Part shown: piece by piece, positions 31,243-41,486 of the stretch | Layout: each line of letters opens with the position of its first letter | Position numbering within the stretch: position 1 is the first letter of the stretch | NCBI GenBank assembly: GCA_016490735.1 | Contig: JAEMWC010001622.1 | Location: 47,501-111,500, forward strand | Direction of reading: 5' to 3' | Origin: Pachyseris speciosa | Lineage: Eukaryota; Cnidaria; Anthozoa; Scleractinia; Pachyseridae | Length of the DNA stretch: 64,000 nt | Made by a program: the position numbers and the translations under genes | Notes under the pieces: generated by a model | What the model saw: only the letters and a program-made list of their open reading frames with translations | What the model was told of the DNA's origin: nothing | Databases searched by the model: none

Positions 31243-31673
31243 ATGTTGAAGAAGCTTTACACTTTCTACCACAAGGCACATTGGGGCTATGACAAGCTCT
31301 TTCACGGCTTTCGAACAAAAACCCTGTTTTGTAATGTCATGGCAGGCATGGCCATCATTTCTTCTGCAGTTGCAGGAGGTATTACCTTGAACCTGATTGT
31401 GTTTGCCTTTTTGACAGCTTTCGGACTTGTCGTCAAAGGTGTGGCAAGCTTCAAAAAATACGACAAAAAAGCGGAGAAAGCCAACTTCGCCAGGGTTGAG
31501 TACAAAAAATTCTGGACGCGATCCGCTTCCACCTCAGGGGTGAAGCTTTCGATGAAAAAACGTTTCTTGACAAGGTGAAAATGGTTGACGACTTTGTCAG
31601 CGATCACTGCATGAAAATCCCAAAAAAAATCCAGGCGAAATACACCAAACGTTTCGGTCGCGGAGTGATTTGA
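31243..31673 (+). pseudogene. Two-transmembrane SLATT-like protein, frameshifted
   Basis: After a basic N-terminus (MLKKLYTFYHKAHWGYDKL) come two hydrophobic helices (about residues 30-52, MAGMAIISSAVAGG and onward, and 53-70, LIVFAFLTAFGLVVKG) and a charged helix, as in SLATT-type 2TM proteins. A frame change near 31510 moves reading to a segment ending in TFLDKVKMVDDF and IPKKIQAKYTKRFGRG, the usual tail of this family in Mavericks and large DNA viruses. Upstream the frame extends through HIDPSLERDTVK. SLATT domains are thought to form membrane pores or channels. Its role in Mavericks is unknown. Confidence 0.6.
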
Positions 31674-32209
31674 CATGGAGTCATTCATGTTGTTTGGTTC
31701 AAGTCCCACCGCCATCCATCAAACCTTTCTTTCGCCCGGCGACGTGTTCCTCGGTGTATTTTTTCGACAGCTGGAAAGAGGTGCACGAGAATTTCTTTTT
31801 TGCACAGCAAAGCTCGTTCTGGAACCGTTTGAAAATAATCATACAGAAAGCAGACAAAATTCACCAACTTGGGAAAAAGAAACACCCTGAAATCGTGGAT
31901 GATGTTTCCCAAAAACGTCTGCCGGGTCAGGTCGCAAAGTTCTTGCCTGCCATCTGAAATGGTGTTGACAGCGTCGAATATTCCATTTTTCTCGAGAATT
32001 TGCAAAGGTGGGTTCGTGAAACAGGGTTGGCTGCCCACCCCACCTCTTCCCTGGTTTTGGTTGGGGTGGCAAGCTCCTCAACCTTTTGACAAATTTGACA
32101 AACAAGTTCGAACTTCTCACGGTCCTCTTCCATCTTTTCCCCACAGCACACCCTTCCATTTGCGTGCACATTTGCGTGCACCATCTCTCCCTCTGTCTTA
32201 TAGGTTCAA
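31674..32209. other. Coding-like but unassigned stretch in the Maverick
   Basis: Both strands have frames of about 100 codons. The minus pair (31685-32038 and 31927-32184) reads sensibly if a shift near 32000 is assumed, for example LQILEKNGIFDAVNTISDG and KFELVCQICQKVEEL with a CxxC. The plus frame 31670-31957 is also possible. No family was recognised and none is called. Confidence 0.25.
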
Positions 32210-33165
32210 ATGGAAAAACACCTTTGAAAAATTTACTACAGCCTGAAAGGTTATTGGAAATTGTTTGCGGCAGTGAAAAAACTGGCCCAAGCCGCAAAGG
32301 TTTTGGAAAGTTTGGCGAAACGATGGCTGCAAGAGCAGCAAAAGCAGGCTCTTTGGCAGATCTTTCTTCCCACGCCGCAGCACGTTCCTCGGCCAAAGTT
32401 TGACGTGCCAACACCCAACGTAGTGCACCAAGCCGACCTGCTCTTCATGCCGCACAGCAAGGTGGGGTGCAAAACTTTCAAATATGCGCTGACGGTGGTC
32501 AACGTGGCCAGCCACTTCAAGGCAGCTGAGCCTCTGACCTCAAAAAATTCTGACGAGGTGGCCCAGGTCTTTGAAAAGATTTACAAGCGTTGCCCTCTCA
32601 AATGGCCAAAGCTGCTACAGGTCGACCCAGGGTGGGAGTTCATGGGGGCTGTTTCCAGAGTCATGGAGGCGCATGGAACGGGAATTCGCAGTGGTCATGT
32701 TGAAATTCACCGCAACCAGGCGATTGTAGAACATTTCAACCGCACTCTTGCTGAGCATCTGTTCGGGTACCAGTACGCTGTTGTGTGCGGTCTGTTGTGT
32801 GGGTGGTAAGGCTTCGGAGGGTTGTTGCTGTGCTCAACCAACAAACCACGCGGCTGACAGGGTTGAAACCCGCAGAGGCAATTCAAAAACAGACTGTTTT
32901 CCCACAGCCAGCAACTCCGTATTCCAGACCTGTTGGCGCGGCCGAAAAAAGGCTCCCCCTTGGTGAAGAAGTACGCTATCTGTTTCAACCTGGGGAGTTG
33001 GAAGGTGGTGCGCGAAGAACCACAGATCCTGTTTGGTCTTTACAAACTTTCACACTTGAAAGGGTAATGATCAAACCAAACCAACCTGTTATGTATTGGC
33101 TTTCCAACGGGCCAAAACATAGCTTTGTGCATGAAGAATTGATGGTTGTCCCCCCGAATACAGAG
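32210..33165 (+). pseudogene. INT: Maverick retroviral-type integrase, broken
   Basis: The reading starts MEKHL with TGA at 32225, then KIYYSLKGYWKLF and AVKKLAQAAKVLESLAKRWL (the helical N-terminal domain). The catalytic core follows: NVVHQADLLF (first Asp), LLQVDPGWEF (second Asp) and QAIVEHFNRTLAEHL (Glu, 35 residues after the second Asp), the DDE triad of rve integrases. Near 32790 the frame shifts and goes on with TTRLTGLKPAEAIQK and a chromodomain-like C-terminal barrel (LPLGEEVRYLF...). It would insert the element with the 5-6 bp duplication seen. The 3' end meets the polymerase gene tail to tail. Confidence 0.85.
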
Positions 33166-33174
33166 CCTCCTCCT

Positions 33175-36082
33175 ACCAGGCCACGGTGTGAATTCCGTCT
33201 TGCAACACCCATCGCTTGTCGTAGAAGGCACTCAGGCCCAGCTTCTGCTGCACGTAAGTCACCATCCGCCGTCTCTCATGTGGAAGCCTGTGTTCGTCGC
33301 CATGTCTTTGTGCCCCTCGAGTGCCACCTTGAAGCGCTCCCACCTGATGATGTTTTGCCTCTGGTTCATCCCTGTCGTGCTGAACTTGCTTTTACCCCCA
33401 TCAGCGTCCACGAAATAACACTTTGAGCAGAGCGCGATCATTCGATGGCCCTCACACTCCAACTTGGACAACCCCGGGGTGTGGCTGCTCCACTTGTCCC
33501 ATGCGAGCCACTGATTTTTTTTCTGCCTCGAATTGGGCTCTCATCTCCGGTTTCACAACATCTTCTAATTTTTCTTCAGAAATCACCATGTAATTGCTGT
33601 CTGTGTCCATCTGGATTAACTCGAAGTCACAGCGGTCCACGAACTTGTCCCCAAGCCTTGCCGCTCCAAGGCTTCGATGAGCTTTCCATACACTGTATGT
33701 GCTGTTACCCAGGAGTTTGAACACGTCTGCCAACAGGGCTTTGCTCTTGTCTGCATCCCCTGTTCGGCGCGCCTTGGTTACCTGCTCCACGAACCAAGTG
33801 AAGATCTTCGGTTGATAGTTTATTGTTCGGTGAACTCCTGTGATCTCAACTCCATGGTCAATGTACCAACAGAGAAGTGGAGCGTAAACCAGCATTTTTT
33901 CCGCAAACAGCGCTCCCATCAACTTTCTCCCATCCCCACAGTTTCTGCCAGTGTGCTGCAGGTACTCCATCATGTGGTCCAGCACCGCTTCTGCCGGCAC
34001 CTGCTTGTTGATGAAGGGACACATCTCCTCAAACTTGGGTATCAGTAACTCTGGAACTTTCAGGTCAACTTCTGCAAAACCAAACCATTTTCCCTCTTTC
34101 AAACTTTGCGCTAACCTGGGAGCTGCTCTGACCTTCTGCTCTTCAGGTACATGAATAATCTGATCCTTTCCACAGGGCATGTCCTGCAACATTGTTGACA
34201 GATACAAAGCATTGGCATTGTAACCCAGGATTTTTTGGCAAGGTTTAGGGTTTTCAACTTGATGAGATCGCAGACTTGTTTCACCAACTTCATGGTGATG
34301 GGTGAACACAAGACTCAGCCCTCCAACCACTGCTCCTTTCAACATTTCATAAGCCTCTTTGCAGGGACTCCACAGCTCTGCTCCTCGCTCAACTGAGCCA
34401 CGAAGCAAATAGTGTAGACTGACTCCAGGGATGCTGACAGCGTCTTTCAGAATGTCAATTCCCTTTTCGGTGTAGAAGGCTCGCATTTTGTCCAAGACCG
34501 GGCATGACATCCAAATTTGTTGTAGTACCGCAACCAGTCTGCAAAGGTCCTCATTCCCTTTTCTTTGAACAAACGGACACACCCTTTCCATTCCTCCGGC
34601 GTCAACACCCACTCTCCTTTCAAAGATGAATACCACTCAGGATGATCAGGCAACCAGGGTAATCGAGCTTGTCTGGGTTGTCAAACCATTCATATGGAAA
34701 GCACAACTTCACAGCCTCAGCCATAAGCCTTCACCCACTTGTTGTCGCTGGTTCCTGGCCCCAAATAGTTAATTATGTCAAGAAAGCGAACCCCAGCAAG
34801 AGCAGAAACATTAATTTGTTCACATCTTTGGCCACTCTCACTTTTTTCGTCATATCAGCAAGGCAATTCGCCAAATGCTCTTTCACAAGATTCAAGTCGT
34901 AGCAGCCAGAATTGAAACCAAGCACGGGCACTTCATGGCACCACCCAGAGATTTTTGCTTGTTGGTCTTTAGGCAGCAAGTGGAAATGTCTGGCATGAAA
35001 ACCCCTCTGACTTCCTCCCGAATTCTTTTTCCCCATCATTCAATCTCCTCCACAAACTTGCGAATCAGCTCTTTGAGATCTCTGACGCAAATGTGTGTTG
35101 GTTCACGCTCGAGTGTGTCCCCGATTGAAAAACAGATTGGTTTGTGAACGGTTTGAATGTGGAATGTGGGTGTTGGGTCCTTCCTCTTGGTTTTATCCCC
35201 ATATACCTCGAAATCAAAGATGATCGCATGTGGATAGGTTCTCGTGAAAACCGGGGGCAACGCCTCCTGCGTTTGCCTGACTTGGTATGACCATGCTTCG
35301 ACCACATGGAACCCCGCTTCACGAAGTGTTTGTGTGTGTTGAAGGGTTGCTTGGTATAACTCTTCTTGGGCTTTCCCTGCGTTTGTAATTTTGGTGTCGC
35401 GGTCGGGCAAACAGTGTGGGCAGCCATGCCAGTAACATCCTTGGTATTGGTACACTGTTTTGGTCTCAAGGTGAAACCCATCCATTGGGCGCCCCAAAAT
35501 CCAAGGCTTACCCCTGTGCCCACATTGGGCATGATGAATGTGAATTCGTTGTCGACAGGATTGTTGTTCCACCCAACAGATCGCTTCTGACAAGGCAGTT
35601 GATTTTGGGAAAGAAGGCCTTCTCAAACTCGGATGATGGTCTTACGATTTTTTGGTTGGGACATTCCACCGTGGTTTCTCCTCGCGAACAGGTTGCAATG
35701 TGACGTTGCAAATTGGATGCTTGCATGGATCTTGTTCGGCAGTGTGGGCAAACATAGTTTAGGCCCAAACGCTCAATCTTCTTCACAACAAACGCATGTC
35801 CCTCAAAAATACCAATTGTGAGGACGTTTGTAAGTTTTGGGTTAGGGTTTCAAAGGAGGAGCCAATTTATTTCTTCCCCCTTTTTCTCGGGTTCATAAAC
35901 ACGAATCCCCAACCAATCGGAAAAGGGTTTGTCATGGCTGAAATGTTGTTTGACTTTGTCAAGCTCATCAAGTGAAGTTTTTGGGCAATCTTGTGGAACA
36001 GTTTTCAAGTTGATAAAAACTCTTTGCCAATTCACGTGCCCTTTTTGTGCTTCGGTCGGATCTGGCCCTTGATGAACGGCAA
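33175..36082 (-). pseudogene. POLB: Protein-primed DNA polymerase B, main part (broken)
   Basis: Reading 5' to 3' on the minus strand: HVNWQRVFINLKTVPQDCP and SDWLGIRVYE (about 36040-35880); a zinc finger YVCPHCRTRSMQASNLQRH (35508-35786); YQYQGCYWHGCPHC; exonuclease motif I IIFDFEVYGD; motif II VLGFNSGCYDLNL; motif A region LGYNANALYLSTM, where the usual Asp is Asn (34217-34219); motif B FKLLGNSTYSVW; motif C MDTDSNY (33593-33610); and a C-terminal part (LECEGHRMIALCSKCYF). Order and motifs fit Maverick polymerases, which start synthesis from a terminal protein. Frames change near 35620, 35040, 34640, 34510 and 33470. A LINE at 36083-40500 separates this from the N-terminal part. Confidence 0.9.
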
Positions 36083-36378
36083 GGCATCAACAACAACAAC
36101 AACAATCTTTATTATTTACACCTTTTCTTACAATTAGCATTACATTTTTTAAAGGAATTTAGATCTGTAAAAAGGGGAAAAAAAGCTAACCATTACCATT
36201 TAAAGGTGTCTAGGTGCTAAGTAAACATCAGTTTTCTAGTTAGCCCCTAGCTAAGGAAAGTTAATTAAACAAATTGTAGCAGATACGACAAGAACAACAC
36301 AGAAACAACAACAGATACACACATTTAAAAACTAAGACGAAAAAATAAGCACATATATCGGCAGTCGTTGGCATGATT

Positions 36379-39300
36379 TTACTTACTGGATTGAGTTTTA
36401 AGAAGAATTTCTTTTAATTTGCCAGGAAAGGTAAAAGTGTTAAGATTTTTCAAGCTAGTTGGAAGATCTTGCCAAAGGTCAACTACAATTGAAGATACTG
36501 ATTGGTTTCCAATGTTGGTTCTTGTGCACGGCTTATAAAAATTTTTATTAGTGGCATATCTGGTATTATAACTATGAATATCAGTAGCATACTGAAAATA
36601 GTTTTCAAAGATGTTTGGTAGTGCTTTGCTATGCCAACGATGTGCAAATTTAAGTGCTTGCAATTTAAAGATAGAATTAACTGATAGGATATCTAATAGG
36701 TTCATAAAAGGAAAAGCACTTTCAATGTTCTTTCCATGAGTAGTGGCAAAAAATATTGTTCTTATTACTGTGTTTTGTTTTGTTGTACTTTTTTGATTTG
36801 AGTTTTGTACCCACTCCCCCATGCAAGAATAGCATAAGATATGTAGGGATTGACAAGACTATAATAAAGTTGTTTTAATTGGGCTAGAGACATATAATGC
36901 CTTAGTTTGCTAAAAATCCCAGTATTTCGGGCAATTCTAGAGCAGACGTATGCTATGTGGTGCTTCCATGAAAGCTTTTCATCGAGTAAGACACCTAAGT
37001 ATTTAATATGATCTCTTTTTTCTATTACGTCACTATTTCCATCTTTATTTGGTAATTTAATATTTATGTTTCCTGATTTCTTGTTAGGGGATTTAACAAT
37101 CATGTAATTAGTTTTCTTAATATTTATAGATAGCTTGTTTAGATCGCACCATTCTTTAATTTTAGCCAGCTCTTCGTTAATTAGTTTTTCAAGATCGTGA
37201 ATAGAAGGTGATGAGGCAAAAACATTAGTGTCATCAGCAAAAATCCTAAAGTTCAGTTTATCAGAGCAGTTAGAAATGTCATTTATATAGAGTAAGAATA
37301 AAAGAGGGCCAAGGGAACTACCCTGTGGTATACCACATTTCATCGTTTGTTTTGATGACTGAACACTATTAAGAGAAACATATTGTTGCCTATTAAACAA
37401 GTAATTTGTGAACCACTTTAAGGGTATACCCCTTATGCCATATGCCTCTAACTTTTTAAGCAAGATCTGATGGTTTACAGTATCAAAAGCCTTGGCAAAG
37501 TCTAGAAAGACTCCGCAAGTGTATAGGTTGTTGTCTATGGCTTTCTTCAAATTATCACTTATTTCTACTATCGCCTGTTCTGTTGATCGTCCTTTGCGGA
37601 AGCCAAACTGAAATTTGTTCAGAATATCATATTTTTCTAGATAAGTTAAAACTTGGGAGTAGACAAGCTTCTCAAAGATTTGCGCAAATGAGTAAAGTGT
37701 AGATATTGGGCGAAAGTTAGATGGATCAGTTGCATCTCCTCCTTTTTCTATAGGGGTTACTCTCTATACCTTTAATATATCGGGCATTATCCCTTGAACG
37801 AGAGAATAGTTAAACACTTCCGTCAGGGCTTCACTAATGTGGTCTACTGCCAATTTTATACATTTGTTAGGAATGTCAATTGAAGCTTTGTTGATTTTCA
37901 AGTTTTGTATCAGGTCTTTTACTTCTTGGACATTAATAGCACGGAACATAAAACTATTACTATACGATCTTGTGATATATTGAGTTGGATTAAGGTTACC
38001 ATAGTCACCTATTTGTGCAGCCAAGCTTGGGCCTACATTAATAAAATGAGAGTTGAGATGCTCACATATGTCTCTTTTATCGGTGTAGATCCTATTGTTA
38101 TAGAATAAATGATTTATAGATGAACTTGGATTCTTTTTTCTATTGATTAACATTCCTATTAGTCCCCAGGTGGCTTTTATATTGTGCTTATTTAAGTTCA
38201 ATTGAGCTGTAAAATAATTCTTTTTTGCTTGTTCTTTGAGCTTGTTAAGTTTATTGTTATAAATTTTGTATTGCTTTATCTTATCAGGATCTTTACTTAG
38301 GAAATGGGATTTAAATAACTTATGCCTCATTTTAATTGAGACTAACAAACATTTTGATATCCATGGTTTTTTTAACAACCTTTTTCGTGAATTAGAGATT
38401 TTCTTTAAAGGGGCGTACTTATCTGTTATCTTTGTTAGAGCTTTGAGAATATTATTCATGCTTTGATTCACATCTGAACTAACCAGGTTGTTAAAGTTCA
38501 AGTTGTTAAGATCATTAATAAACAACTCATCTTTGAATCTAGAAGAATCTCTGAAATACCTCAACCCGTCATATGTTGGGAGCTTATTATCAACAGTGCA
38601 AAAAATCGGCAAATGATCAGTTATTCCAGCAAGACAGACTCCAGATTTAACCACCTTTTGCGGAACATTTGTGTAGATATGATCTATTAGTGTAGCGGAA
38701 TGGTCAGTAATTCTTGTTGGTTTAGTGATTATTGGTAAATAACCCAAGCTTAGCAGCATATCAAGGTATTCAGATGTTTGGTTGTCAGTATTGTATCGAA
38801 AAAAGTCAATGTTTATATCACCTGTAATATAAACCTCACAGCCTTCGTTATTTAACATCTCTAATTTAGATTTAATGGCTTGATCGATCTTGATGGATGT
38901 CTATAAATACATCCAATAACTACATTCTTTTGTTTCTTTCTTTCAATTTCAATCCAACAATTCTCGAGCCCCTCAAACAAACCAATATCTAAATCATTTC
39001 TACGTTTAAAATTAATATTTTCTGACACATATAGCCCCACACCTCAAGCAAAGGTTTTAGAATTTGCACCTAAAAATGAATAGCCTGGAATTGAAACATC
39101 TAGTGGATTACTATCTGAAAGTTTTGTTTCAGAAATAGCTATGATATTTGGTAATTCTTTAACACTTTGTCAAGCTACGGATGTTACAGTGTAATATAGA
39201 TAAGCCTTTATTCCTGATATCATAGAACCTACGCCCACATTGTTTAACGCTGTGGTAATTAGATTCAATGAACTCGCTAGCCAAGCTCTCATTACAATCC

Positions 39301-39452
39301 TGACCATCGGTCTTCTCTGGGCTCGGGATAATATCTTTAAATAAATCTCTAGACTCAAGTAGTGAGCTAGCTGAATCGTGAACCCATGCTCCTGTTTCTT
39401 TTACAAATTCTTCATTACTAAGAACATAAAAGGGAAGTTCACTCAGTAACAT
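36379..39452 (-). pseudogene. LINE ORF2 (endonuclease and reverse transcriptase), broken
   Basis: From the 5' side: LSILHCNIRSLTKC, the start of an AP-like endonuclease (39159-39230); its later part ITDHSATLIDHIYTN, GITDHLPIF (37764-38858); reverse transcriptase with VFLDFAKAFDTVNHQIL, GIPQGSSLGPLLFLLYINDI and FADDTNVF (36765-37550); and the C-terminal region ending NTRYATNKNFY and LWQDLPTSLKNLNTF (36379-36822). Gaps at 38860-39158 and 37551-37763 contain stops or shifts. The pattern is typical of CR1/L2/jockey-type elements. Confidence 0.85.
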
Positions 39453-39610
39453 TTCGGTATTGGTCCGTTAGTTCAAATAAATTTACTTGTACAATGTCAA
39501 ACAGTAGCTGTGAGTAAATAACTACTAATCTCAGTAGGAGACATCGTGACAATTTCTCTACCAATCTAAAATACCTGGTCGTAGGAGACACTTGTCTCTG
39601 CATTTTGAAA

Positions 39611-40371
39611 TCACGGTGCTTTAAAGCGTTCTTTAAACTTGCAGAAGTCGTCAGCATTGTCAAATGAGTGCTGTTCGGTAGCGGTTTCATTCTTTTTTAC
39701 ATAAATCCTTCCATTATGTGACCAAATAAATTTCCACATTAACTTCTTCCGATACTTATTGATGTCACCATAGAGTTTTTTCCTTTGAGGAGTCAGTGAT
39801 TCAGAAATATATATGTTCTTACCCACAAGAAAGCTTTTGAGTACAGGATCCTCTGGGAGATTCTTGCCAGCAAGGACCTTTCTTTTCGCGTAAAACTCGT
39901 TACGAACATTCCTGCGTGTGAATTTCACAATTAGTTTTGGCAACGCATCTTTCTTGTACGAAGGCAATGGATGAGCTACTGAAATGTCTTTCTCGGTGAC
40001 GTTAACATTCAGGACCTTCCCAATACTTTCTACGATTTTTCGCTGCTATATTCTGCATTCGGTTTCACTCCTGAAATCTCAAGGCAATCCCTTCGGAGAT
40101 ACTGAGCCATTTCCTCGGTTTCGGCCATTGTTTTAAGAGCCATGTCCTTGTTTGAGTTGATCTCTGACTGCATAGTTTTCGTTGATTTGATGAGGCCAAT
40201 AATCTTCTCATTGGTGCCCTTAGACTGTTCGAGGAGCTGGTCGTATTTCGCCGAAAGATGTTCATACGAGGCTGTTAGTTGCTTAAAGTTTTCCTCCAGC
40301 ATAACAAGCTTGGCGTGGATAGGCGTTAATTCATTCTTCAACAACTCCTTGATTTGACTCAATTCAGCCAT
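39611..40371 (-). pseudogene. LINE ORF1 (coiled coil plus RNA-binding region)
   Basis: The first frame (40030-40371) starts MAELSQIKELLKNELTPIH and is a heptad-rich coiled coil to about residue 90, then YLRRDCLEISGVK, the usual start of the RRM-like core. The second frame (39611-39967) continues with PKLIVKFTRRNVRNEFYAKR and WKFIWSHNGRIYVKK. This is the layout of ORF1 proteins that bind the LINE RNA. A shift and stop near 40000 separate the halves. Confidence 0.75.
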
Positions 40372-40508
40372 GTTCGCTTATAAAAACACATACACGCTTA
40401 TAAAACACATACACAGATGCTACACTGTAAATTTTGGCCAATGACAATATAAATTTTAGCCAAAGGCAATAATACAAGGGCGGTTGGCGGAGCTCGTGGA
40501 AACACGTC

Positions 40509-40910
40509 TTACCGCCATGACCGCGACCACTCCTCCCAATTATCTCCAAAGACAAAGGTTATCTTGATAATGTCCAAACACACCATTGGTCTGTGACGCC
40601 CGCATGCTAAATCGCGCAACCACTCTGGCAGTGAACCTGTTCTCAACAATGGTTGACGAGTGTTTACAATCTTCACAAAGACATCAGAAGGGGCCTTGAA
40701 AACCCACTGTGTGTTTGGTCTTTCGAGCAGACTCTGAGACAGCCACTCTTCCTCTTTTTCTCGCAGCCAGGCTTCCGCATCAGAAAGACGGTTTACCCAA
40801 CGTGAATCCTCTCGACGGTTGTTATAATACAACATCAGAGAGTCGTCGTTGATGTTCCTCAACCAATAAGAATATGAATACCGAATAAGGAGGTGTAAAA
40901 GGAGGTGTTG
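40509..40910 (-). pseudogene. POLB: DNA polymerase B, N-terminal part cut off by a LINE
   Basis: A 117-codon minus frame contains DSRWVNRLSDAEAWLREKEE, WVFKAPSDVFVKIVNTRQP and LPEWLRDLACGRHRPMVCLD. It sits between the small right-end gene and the LINE, in line with the polymerase. 'F.vkIv...Pl...' is expected in the N-terminal extension of Maverick polymerases. The true start is unclear because the frame opens at a TTG. The link with 36082 is inferred from position and strand. Confidence 0.5.
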
Positions 40911-40975
40911 GCCGCCGACTCAATTCTGTTCATGAAGGTTTGTGTCTTGTCTCTGTTAAGGTCATTGCTGACCGT

Positions 40976-41248
40976 CTATCGGGTAAACCGACGGCCACTT
41001 CGGGTTTCCACCCCTTCAAGCTCGGGATCCCCAAACAGTGTTGCAAGCATTGTTTGGTTGTTTGTTTGGGGGTCTCGCCTCGCAGAAAGGAAAAGGGGGT
41101 CGAACTCTGCCAAAATCTCTTGTTGTCGTGCCTCTGTCATGGCCCGACTGTATTGGGGTAAAAAATTTTCTCGCAAAATTAATTGCCGAGGCGCAACCAC
41201 TGGTGGCCCATTTCTGCGAGGTGCTGGCACCAGCCACTTGCCTTCCAT
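40976..41248 (-). CDS. Small right-end protein
   Basis: A 90-codon frame starts at the ATG just inside the right inverted repeat, after the leader TATTAGAGAGAGGGGAGTAT. It reads MEGKWLVPAPRRNGPP and ends VETRSGRRFTR. It is polar, with Arg/Pro-rich ends and a helical middle (TEARQQEILAEFDPLF). No domain is recognised. It may be an independent early gene or the disordered N-terminus of the polymerase. Confidence 0.45.
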   Translation of the reverse strand: MEGKWLVPAPRRNGPPVVAPRQLILRENFLPQYSRAMTEARQQEILAEFDPLFLSARRDPQTNNQTMLATLFGDPELEGVETRSGRRFTR

Positions 41249-41486
41249 CAATCCGCCCCCATACTCCCCTCTCTCTAATAGGGTGACCCCTGGTGCTTGG
41301 TTGTTTTTTATTCTTGCTTTGTTTCTTTTGTTTGGGTGTTGTTTCCTGCTGTCTTGGTTGTTGTCTTCCCTTTGAGTAGTAATAGGTGAGTTGATTGAAT
41401 ACCACCGGAGCACAGCACCCCTGACAAGCGAAGCGAGGAGGGGTGCTGCACAGAGGTGATATTCAATCAACTCACCTAATACTACT
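41243..41486 (-). repeat. Maverick right terminal inverted repeat with hairpin end
   Basis: 41375-41406 pairs with 41455-41486 as a long stem. The enclosed 48 bases contain a second stem (CAGCACCCC with GGGGTGCTG). This is the fuller version of the palindrome at the left end. Confidence 0.85.

Larger units (their letters stand above)
36083..40500 (-). mobile_element. CR1/L2/jockey-group LINE inserted in Maverick POLB
   Basis: An almost full-length non-LTR element on the minus strand: ORF1 (39611-40371), ORF2 (36379-39452), a 3' UTR and a 3' end of (TTG)n near 36090-36105. The 5' boundary is placed near 40480-40500, where the polymerase frame is lost; no clear target duplication was found, as is common in this group. 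Several stops and shifts show that it is inactive. Confidence 0.85.
22163..41486. mobile_element. Maverick/Polinton (adintovirus-like) element
   Basis: A 19.3 kb element has terminal inverted repeats of about 210-245 bp starting AGTAGTA and a target duplication ACGCC (22158-22162 and 41487-41491; six bases if the adjoining A is counted). BEL reading frames resume on either side. Inside are polymerase B, integrase, packaging ATPase, adenain-like protease, penton-like, PLA2, membrane-peptide, fibre-like and two-TM membrane genes. This set defines Maverick/Polinton elements, which are endogenous relatives of double-jelly-roll viruses. Most genes are broken and the major capsid gene was not found. 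Confidence 0.93.
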
